Source of the DNA: Alphaproteobacteria bacterium
GTDB taxonomy: Bacteria; Pseudomonadota; Alphaproteobacteria; Micavibrionales; Micavibrionaceae
DNA length: 42,875 nt
Direction: 5' to 3'
Assembly (NCBI GenBank): GCA_023301585.1
Contig: JAMASZ010000014.1
Location: 1 to 42,875, forward strand
Shown: positions 37,009 to 42,875 of the stretch, piece by piece
How positions within the stretch are numbered: position 1 is the first letter of the stretch
Layout: each line of letters starts with the position of its first letter
Translations under genes and position numbers: made by a program
The notes under the pieces: model-generated
The model's input: the letters and a program-made list of their open reading frames with translations, nothing else
Database searches by the model: none
What the model was told of the DNA's origin: nothing

Positions 37009-37746
37009 TTACTCTCCTACCATTGAATTGTGAAGGTTATACATACCCTGTACCCACTCTATCTCATTAGTTAGAGAGGAGTCAAAGCCTGTCCATACAT
37101 CCCGTGCTCCGTTCTGAGCATTGGGGCCAACACCACTAGCCCTGTTGTATATAGCGGTGATCTTATCAAGGATCGCATCCATCTGTGTTGCATCTACAAT
37201 AGGGGAGAAGTGCCGTAACTCTATCGTACCCAAGTTATCAAGAGGCATGGTGTTAATGCTCATGTACTTGGTGTTGCTGCTGAACAGTTGAGCTACGTCA
37301 CGTCTTCTCGGTAGCTCTTGCATACGTCCATTGATCCAGTCATTAGATCGTACTGCCCTGTTGATTACCGTCAAGGCAGGGGCAGGGGAGTACAGGGTGG
37401 GGCAGCAGAAGCTATTGCTATCTCTACCCTCTCCGTACTGATAGAACCAACGGTCATGTGCCAACAGCCCGAGCAACAGTGATACCGTAGCGTACCCATT
37501 CAACCCTGTTGTATCAACATGGATGTGGGTGGAGCAGCGGTGACTGATGCTGTAGTTGGTACCAAGGGAGGACAAGAGAGCACGCATCATAACCTTGGCT
37601 GTATTTGGCCGTTGCTTACCAGCCATGAGGAACTCAATCCCTCCATCCCCCCGTAAGGTGCCGTCATGTTCCGCTCGCCACCCTGTAGTAGCGTACCCTG
37701 AATTGGTATCTTCAAGCTCAAGCTCGATGCCTACGTTAAGCGACAT
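37009..37746 (-). CDS. Amidoligase (Amidoligase_2-like COOH-NH2 ligase)
   Basis: NVGIELELEDT, EHDGTLRGDGGIEFLMAGK, HRCSTHIHVDTTGLN, TIELRHFSP: glutamine synthetase-like carboxylate-amine ligase signature. Confidence 0.8.
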   Translation of the reverse strand: MSLNVGIELELEDTNSGYATTGWRAEHDGTLRGDGGIEFLMAGKQRPNTAKVMMRALLSSLGTNYSISHRCSTHIHVDTTGLNGYATVSLLLGLLAHDRWFYQYGEGRDSNSFCCPTLYSPAPALTVINRAVRSNDWINGRMQELPRRRDVAQLFSSNTKYMSINTMPLDNLGTIELRHFSPIVDATQMDAILDKITAIYNRASGVGPNAQNGARDVWTGFDSSLTNEIEWVQGMYNLHNSMVGE

Positions 37747-38332
37747 TGTGTCGTGCCTCCTCTGCCCATGTCAGGATGGTGGATTGGTTGGTTGTACTCT
37801 GTACCACTAGCCCATCTGCTAGACCATAGTAGTGGTCATCGTGGCGGCTAAGGAAAATACCACAACGAGGAGACAGGGCAACCGCTCGACGGTTCGCCAG
37901 CAATGTGCGGGTATCTTGTCGAGTGGCGGGGTATACATCATCATCGCTAAGGTAAGCAAGGATGAGGTCGTGGTCTACTGAGTTACCTCGTCTGCCTCCA
38001 AGTATGATCGGTATGCTGCCTCGATGGTATAACAGCGCCGACATGTTACCGCCATGAGGGGGTTTCTTATGTGATCGAGCACCCGACGGGCCAACAAATG
38101 CTAGCCTGTCTTGCCATACCACACATCGAGTACGTATCAGGCCACGCCATAGGATATCACCAACCTCGATGACACGACTTGATCCATTGCAGTTGACGAT
38201 AACCCTCTCAGCCTCGGTGAAGGTTTCGATACGCCCTATACGTACCCCGGACTTGCTTTGAAACTGTACGTATGTGTCGTTGAAGTACTGTCCCCAATCA
38301 GAGGAGGAAAACTCTCGTATTGATGGCTGCAT
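37736..38332 (-). CDS. Uncharacterised cassette protein (198 aa)
   Basis: Short overlaps with amidoligase genes on both sides; beta-rich; no recognised family. Confidence 0.6.
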   Translation of the reverse strand: MQPSIREFSSSDWGQYFNDTYVQFQSKSGVRIGRIETFTEAERVIVNCNGSSRVIEVGDILWRGLIRTRCVVWQDRLAFVGPSGARSHKKPPHGGNMSALLYHRGSIPIILGGRRGNSVDHDLILAYLSDDDVYPATRQDTRTLLANRRAVALSPRCGIFLSRHDDHYYGLADGLVVQSTTNQSTILTWAEEARHNVA

Positions 38333-39120
38333 TACCCAATCCTCCGAGCTATGGTATGGGACAGCGATATTGCTGCTTCCAAGTCACATGTATCAATAGC
38401 TGACTGGATCTCGTGAGCATAGGGGGCTACAAGCTCAGGGGGTAGGCTCAGGGCACGACGTACCATCTGGAATAGCTCACTGCCTGTGGTCTGTACCCAC
38501 GATGAGGCAGGCAGGGTGCGGTACTCAATACCATGTACCTCGGGAGTGAACTCCTTCATACGATACTCCCCCGCCCTGCCGTAGACAGACCGACGTGCCT
38601 GTATCTCTTCCTTGTGCTCTTGCTCCCAGTTAATCACCGAGTGCAGGCCAATGACAGCATCAAGACACAGTGCATGTGAAGGCATGATACTTTGATCGTA
38701 AGTACCGTCTGTTCCGATGTTGATGTGCAGCCCAGCATAACGCCTGTTGTCGGGGTACTCATCAGGCATAGGTACTGACCCTTCATACAGGTTCATGCTT
38801 GCACCACATCCAAGGACGCTAGCATACTCATCGCTTGCTAGCTCCTCATCAGTATACTCGGCTGATGGCACACACACCAGCTCAGCACCGGCAGGTAACA
38901 GAGACTGTGCCTGCTGTAGTGCTTGCCGATAGATATTATCCAGCTCCTCGCCAGTAGAGGCAGGGCGCATGGCTAGCTCGAACATGCTCGCATCCTTGTG
39001 GTACAGGTTGCCTTCAATATCGAGAGGTTCCTCCTTTGTGTATGGGAGGAATGAACATACAACAGGGCGAGCTAGTCGTTGGACTGTTAGCTCTACCTCT
39101 AATCCTATGCTAATACTCAT
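38332..39120 (-). CDS. phiEco32-like COOH-NH2 ligase type 2 (amidoligase)
   Basis: SIGLEVELTV, HKDASMFELAMRPASTGEEL, NRRYAGLHINIGTDG, HGIEYRTLPASSWV: GS-like ligase motif order, distinct from the neighbouring amidoligase. Confidence 0.75.
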   Translation of the reverse strand: MSISIGLEVELTVQRLARPVVCSFLPYTKEEPLDIEGNLYHKDASMFELAMRPASTGEELDNIYRQALQQAQSLLPAGAELVCVPSAEYTDEELASDEYASVLGCGASMNLYEGSVPMPDEYPDNRRYAGLHINIGTDGTYDQSIMPSHALCLDAVIGLHSVINWEQEHKEEIQARRSVYGRAGEYRMKEFTPEVHGIEYRTLPASSWVQTTGSELFQMVRRALSLPPELVAPYAHEIQSAIDTCDLEAAISLSHTIARRIG

Positions 39121-39129
39121 GTGATTCTC

Positions 39130-39978
39130 CTACTTACTTAGTGCGTTGACGATAGTGTCGTGCCATAGTTGGAAGTGCTCGGCGTTACCTTTGGTGTCCA
39201 TGTTGGGGCAGGGTACCGGTGTCTTGTGTATCCCTGCCTTACGCAGTGCCATCTCTGCTAGCTTGAGGGAAGCAGGCTCGAGGGGTGGTATCATGAAGGC
39301 GTCAGCTAATTTTGTGTCATAATCCTCATCGTAGATGTCTCCAAACCCATCCTTATATTCTCCAGAACCTGCTGAATTAAAAAGATGATGACGTAGACTA
39401 GGGTGAAGTGCTGCTACTCTGCGGATAGCCCACTGATCCATCAGACCCTCGAGGGTAGGAGACATACCGGCAAACATGGACTGATGGTGCCCACCAGTTG
39501 CCCGATAATACTTCGGACCATTAGGGCGCAACATACTTTTCGTCTGGTCCCAGGTGTACAGATGACAGCCGATGAAGGCACCGATACCGCTGTATCGTTC
39601 GGCACGATTGAAGAACCCGATACGGTCAGGCCGTTCAATAAAGATACGGAAGGGAGCAAGACGTGCATGTATCACCGCAGGGTGTGTGTCAGGCCGCATC
39701 ACTAACTTACCTGTCGCCATTGCCTCATCCCTGTCCTTTGCAGTGAGGAATATAGTGGCAGGGATATGTCGTGCTGCTCGGGTACATACCTCGATCATCA
39801 GATCCTTGGCCCATGCCGTACGTTTAGACGATGGTACATTTTCTATTCCCGGTATCATGCCAGCAAATGAGTAGGTGTACATGCTGACTGTGATTGGATC
39901 ACTAGATTCCTCGAACATGTGTGTGATGTTGGCTAGGCACCCCATTGTTCGATTGCCCCTGTCTGTATCGTAGCTCAT
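39130..39978 (-). CDS. Uncharacterised cassette protein (282 aa)
   Basis: Operon member; conserved-looking FNRAERYSGIGAFIGCHLYTWDQTK and RATGGHHQSMFAGMSPTLEGLMDQWAIRR; no confident family. Confidence 0.6.
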   Translation of the reverse strand: MSYDTDRGNRTMGCLANITHMFEESSDPITVSMYTYSFAGMIPGIENVPSSKRTAWAKDLMIEVCTRAARHIPATIFLTAKDRDEAMATGKLVMRPDTHPAVIHARLAPFRIFIERPDRIGFFNRAERYSGIGAFIGCHLYTWDQTKSMLRPNGPKYYRATGGHHQSMFAGMSPTLEGLMDQWAIRRVAALHPSLRHHLFNSAGSGEYKDGFGDIYDEDYDTKLADAFMIPPLEPASLKLAEMALRKAGIHKTPVPCPNMDTKGNAEHFQLWHDTIVNALSK

Positions 39979-40157
39979 GCCTTGTCCCCTTTCTTAGACA
40001 ACAGGCGGACCACCTCGTTAGGGTAGATAACGTGGGTCTTGCCTGTCTTACTGGTACCCTGACATGGGTGTGTCTTGCGGAGGACACCAACACCAGCACA
40101 GATGAAGAGTGTACCAACAGCGATGTCATTCATGGTCAGTGTGATTTGAGTTGTCAT
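39975..40157 (-). CDS. Small hypothetical protein (60 aa)
   Basis: ATGA-type overlap with 39978 start; MTTQITLTMNDIAVGTLFICAGVGVLRKTHPCQGTSKTGKTHVIYPNEVVRLLSKKGDKA. Confidence 0.55.
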   Translation of the reverse strand: MTTQITLTMNDIAVGTLFICAGVGVLRKTHPCQGTSKTGKTHVIYPNEVVRLLSKKGDKA

Positions 40158-40164
40158 GTATATA

Positions 40165-40269
40165 TTATCCTGTGATATATTTAAAGAGGGCCATGTTTAC
40201 CATGACTATAGTTGCTAACAAAAGTAATCCATCGAAAATTTGTGAGATAGTTCTGATGAGGTCAATCAT
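40165..40269 (-). CDS. Micro-protein with one TM segment (34 aa)
   Basis: MIDLIRTISQIFDGLLLLATIVMVNMALFKYITG, fits the operon gap; below the track cutoff. Confidence 0.4.
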   Translation of the reverse strand: MIDLIRTISQIFDGLLLLATIVMVNMALFKYITG

Positions 40270-40270
40270 A

Positions 40271-40648
40271 TCAGTCGTGCTCCAAGACGGTGGTGCCTAC
40301 CTTTGCATCATCAGGGCGTGGGAAAGCAGAGCCACGTTCATATTCTTTGTATACAATATGTCCGTTGAGTACGCCGATGGAGAAAAAGTGACGGACCTTG
40401 GTGCCCTTATCCGCCTCTAATATCAGCTTGTTGCGGTGATCTACGGCCTCATTCCGTTGATCCTTGACTTTATTTAGGTCACGCTGAAGGTCAGAGATCG
40501 TACTATTACGAACAGCTATAGTCTCGCTTGCTGACTCAGTGGACTGCTTGAGGGTATGTACCTTGTTCGTTAAGTGATGTACCTCAGCTGCTTGAACCCT
40601 GCACTCAGCGAGTAACTTGTCGGCTAAGTCTACTGCTCTCGTACTCAT
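40271..40648 (-). CDS. Coiled-coil hypothetical protein (125 aa)
   Basis: Heptad-like AAEVHHLTNKVHTLKQSTESASETIAVRNSTISDLQRDLNKVKDQRNEAVDHRNKL. Confidence 0.55.
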   Translation of the reverse strand: MSTRAVDLADKLLAECRVQAAEVHHLTNKVHTLKQSTESASETIAVRNSTISDLQRDLNKVKDQRNEAVDHRNKLILEADKGTKVRHFFSIGVLNGHIVYKEYERGSAFPRPDDAKVGTTVLEHD

Positions 40649-40812
40649 ACCTGTACCCTCACCTGTTGTTGTTGTCGTGCCATCATGGATGCCAGCTCTG
40701 CATCTAGCTCATCCCTCTCAAGACGGAGGGCAGTACGCTCAGCGGGTGGCTGGCTGTTGATCCAAGCGTCGGTATACTCGGCGAGTACTACCTGTAGGTC
40801 ACGGATGTTCAT
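40645..40812 (-). CDS. Small hypothetical protein (55 aa)
   Basis: MNIRDLQVVLAEYTDAWINSQPPAERTALRLERDELDAELASMMARQQQQVRVQV; coupled at both ends (ATGA at 40645-40648). Confidence 0.5.
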   Translation of the reverse strand: MNIRDLQVVLAEYTDAWINSQPPAERTALRLERDELDAELASMMARQQQQVRVQV

Positions 40813-41140
40813 GACTTGTCCTCCTGCTTAGCAGTCAGTACCTTGTTACGGTGCGTCAAGTTACGTACCTCCTCCTCAAGGACAGTGATGGACTGCCCTA
40901 ATGTATCACAATCAGTCTTTAGCTCTAGGCATTCCTCTACTAACCTCCAAAGTCCCTGTTCAGTTAGCACTTTGAACGATTTAACTTGCATAAACGCCCA
41001 TCCGAAGCCGATCACTCCGCAGAATACCGACCGACCTACTGGCATAGGAGTGCCCGATAATGTCCACCCCAGTATGAGAAAGAGGATAAGGCTGGCAATC
41101 CATGCGTGTTTATAGGTCAGCTTATTTGTGTCTATCTTCA
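40809..41140 (-). CDS. Membrane protein with two TM segments and C-terminal coiled coil
   Basis: Likely start at the internal Met (MKIDTNKLTYKHAWIASLILFLILGWTLSG...) rather than 41156; C-terminal LELKTDCDTLGQSITVLEEEVRNL coiled coil. Confidence 0.5.
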
Positions 41141-41368
41141 TAGCTCTTTGTCCCACAACTCATTGTAGTAGGAAGTCAACCTAGCCCATCGAATCACTTG
41201 AGCTATAGCAGAGGAAAGTACGGCTAGCCCCCAGAACACAGCCCTTGGCTCGTCTGCCGCAGTCCATGTCAGTCCTGTTAGTATGTAACTAATGAGCACA
41301 AGCAAGGCAGTACATGCCCACCATACGTGCTTGTGTTTGATCTTTAGTTTCTTAGTGTCGATAATCAT
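41138..41368 (-). CDS. Membrane protein, apparent paralogue of the adjacent downstream gene
   Basis: MIIDTKKLKIKHKHVWWACTALLVLISYILTGLTW...; shares MxIDTxKLxxKHxW...L...G layout with 40809..41140. Confidence 0.5.
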   Translation of the reverse strand: MIIDTKKLKIKHKHVWWACTALLVLISYILTGLTWTAADEPRAVFWGLAVLSSAIAQVIRWARLTSYYNELWDKEL

Positions 41369-41607
41369 TGGTCATTCTCCAGTGTGATAGCCGTAGTAGC
41401 AAGGGATAGTAGCCTACATGGTATTTCTTGGCGGACTCCATCCCTCAGAGTTACACCAACGAGGATTGAACCATCGTTGGTTGAACTGTTGGTTCTCATG
41501 ACCCCCCATATATAATAATATTCCTTTGACTTTATCCCCTGCATAATACAGGGGAACTCATTCGGCGAAGCTGCCTGTTTTTTCTTGGCCTGGGCTGTAA
41601 CTTTCAT
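41365..41607 (-). CDS. Hypothetical protein (80 aa)
   Basis: Coupled same-strand ORF at both ends. Confidence 0.5.
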   Translation of the reverse strand: MKVTAQAKKKQAASPNEFPCIMQGIKSKEYYYIWGVMRTNSSTNDGSILVGVTLRDGVRQEIPCRLLSLATTAITLENDQ

Positions 41608-41723
41608 ATTGCTGCCTCCAATACGGGTACAAGTACCCTATCTATGGTGTATAAAGATGAGTATAAAAGGGCTGCAAACACCAGCCCCGTGAGTAGCATT
41701 CCTGCTAGTAATTTGACAACCAT
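41604..41723 (-). CDS. Micro-protein with one TM segment (39 aa)
   Basis: MVVKLLAGMLLTGLVFAALLYSSLYTIDRVLVPVLEAAI; ATGA overlap with the 41607 start. Confidence 0.45.
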   Translation of the reverse strand: MVVKLLAGMLLTGLVFAALLYSSLYTIDRVLVPVLEAAI

Positions 41724-41738
41724 CAAAGAGCCTCAGAG

Positions 41739-42305
41739 TTAGAAGTCTGGTGTCATAGCTGTAGCAGACACAGGCCCAACCGCTGCCTTCACTGCCTTAG
41801 TCTTGACCTTATCCTTCTGCTGTGTAGCTAGCTTGACCAGCTCCGATACATCTACCGCTACATCATGTGCCAACAGTGCAGCAATGGCGTTAACAGCACG
41901 TGTCTGTGCCTGATCTGCATCAAAGGTAGCAGCCTTGGCTTCCTTCTGCTCATGGTCACGGTTAATGATAGCTTCCATCTTGCCTTTCAGTTCGCCTGTC
42001 TTGGCTCGCATCATCTTGAGACGCTTAGGGTTAGCCTTACCCTTGTACTTACCTGCTACGGTCTTGTGACACGCTACAAGAGACAGTAATTGTGCTGTCA
42101 CCCGTACCTTAGTCACGAACTTGGACGCTGTGACTACACGGTTCAAGACATTCAGATCACCTGTATCAAGGTAGTCCAATGCCGAGGTGTAGACATAGTT
42201 GAAGTAGTCCTTAGTGATCTGTTTAATATCACTGCTGTGAAAGAATGTATCAGCCGCTTGATAGTCAACATCATTCATACGCTTTAGTGTAATCTTCATA
42301 GCCAT
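41739..42305 (-). CDS. Hypothetical protein (188 aa), first gene of the leftward operon
   Basis: Long ORF, start MAMKITLKRMNDVDYQAADTFFHSSD with AGGA upstream; Lys/Ala-rich helical C-terminal half. Confidence 0.6.
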   Translation of the reverse strand: MAMKITLKRMNDVDYQAADTFFHSSDIKQITKDYFNYVYTSALDYLDTGDLNVLNRVVTASKFVTKVRVTAQLLSLVACHKTVAGKYKGKANPKRLKMMRAKTGELKGKMEAIINRDHEQKEAKAATFDADQAQTRAVNAIAALLAHDVAVDVSELVKLATQQKDKVKTKAVKAAVGPVSATAMTPDF

Positions 42306-42333
42306 AGTCCTGTTGTATCTGATTGATTGATTA

Positions 42334-42403
42334 AGGTTAGTTTGTGGTGCCCTGTATTGAGTCTATCGAAACCCCACCCACACAGGGCACCATCAACTAA
42401 CCT
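42334..42403. repeat. Imperfect inverted repeat, 22-bp arms (2 mismatches), 26-nt loop
   Basis: AGGTTAGTTTGTGGTGCCCTGT (42334-42355) versus the reverse complement of ACAGGGCACCATCAACTAACCT (42382-42403). Confidence 0.85.
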
Positions 42404-42426
42404 GCCATGTAGTACCAGCGGCAGTC

Positions 42427-42446
42427 ATACTGCATGATACTGCATG
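42427..42446. repeat. Perfect tandem 10-bp repeat (ATACTGCATG x2)
   Basis: Read directly: gtc-ATACTGCATG-ATACTGCATG-gtag. Confidence 0.9.
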
Positions 42447-42621
42447 GTAGATTAGTTACCAGACAGTGTGAGCTTACGTGATGCTACTCACTCCCTCACC
42501 TCTCTGGTTAATTCTGTTACCCTCCTACTACTAAGGTGCTGACCTAACACATCCGCATTTACAGATGTAATCATAGTGTCAGTCTTACTATACCTGCCGC
42601 ATGAGCCTAGTACCAATAGTC

Positions 42622-42650
42622 ATACTATCGGGATTCATACAGGGTATCAA
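42622..42650 (-). promoter_or_regulatory. Candidate sigma70-type promoter for the leftward operon
   Basis: Minus strand TTGATA-N17-TAGTAT (5/6 and 4/6 consensus matches), upstream of 42305. Weak on sequence alone. Confidence 0.25.
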
Positions 42651-42875
42651 CCTATGGGGTTATGGCTTATGATTAACGACCCCGCACCATATGGGGCAAA
42701 ACAAGCCACCTTGCGGTGGAACTAAAGAGCGGTCAGCAGCAGAACAAGCTGCGCTGATTTGATGTACCTATTATCGGCCTATCTGAACGATAACACAAGT
42801 GAAACATCGTCACAACACTTGTGACTGAGTGGATCAACTGGACTAGGTACACATTGGACCCGATAACGGGCCTCC

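Noticed and set aside
42306-42875. Possible tRNA gene(s) in the structured end region
   Set aside because: Hairpins do not assemble into a cloverleaf with T-loop GTTCRANNC and acceptor pairing that I can recognise.

Overview
This window looks like part of a lytic tailed-phage (podovirus-type, T7-supergroup layout) genome. A rightward virion module (about 1-23.4 kb) meets a leftward replication/accessory module (about 42.3-23.5 kb) at hairpins near 23.4 kb. The rightward arm encodes a truncated tail protein, a PL14-like tail protein, large terminase, portal, scaffold, a free-standing endonuclease VII, major capsid protein, tail tube/adaptor proteins, three internal virion proteins (one about 1750 aa) and a GH16-like tail protein. 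The leftward arm encodes a dNTP diphosphohydrolase-like protein, metallophosphoesterase, RuvC-like resolvase, FEN-type 5'-3' exonuclease, putative SSB, family A DNA polymerase, HNH endonuclease, M15-type endolysin and primase-helicase. It also carries a striking cassette: GGCT-like protein, ATP-grasp ligase, class II glutamine amidotransferase, two different amidoligase (COOH-NH2 ligase) families and two uncharacterised partners. I saw no RNA polymerase, integrase, tRNA or CRISPR. The two most interesting signals are (1) this predicted amide/peptide-ligation pathway at about 34.3-40.2 kb, and (2) a holin-like two-TM gene with a strong Shine-Dalgarno, nested out of frame inside an HNH endonuclease gene next to the endolysin. 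All family calls come from reading motifs by eye; no database search was run.
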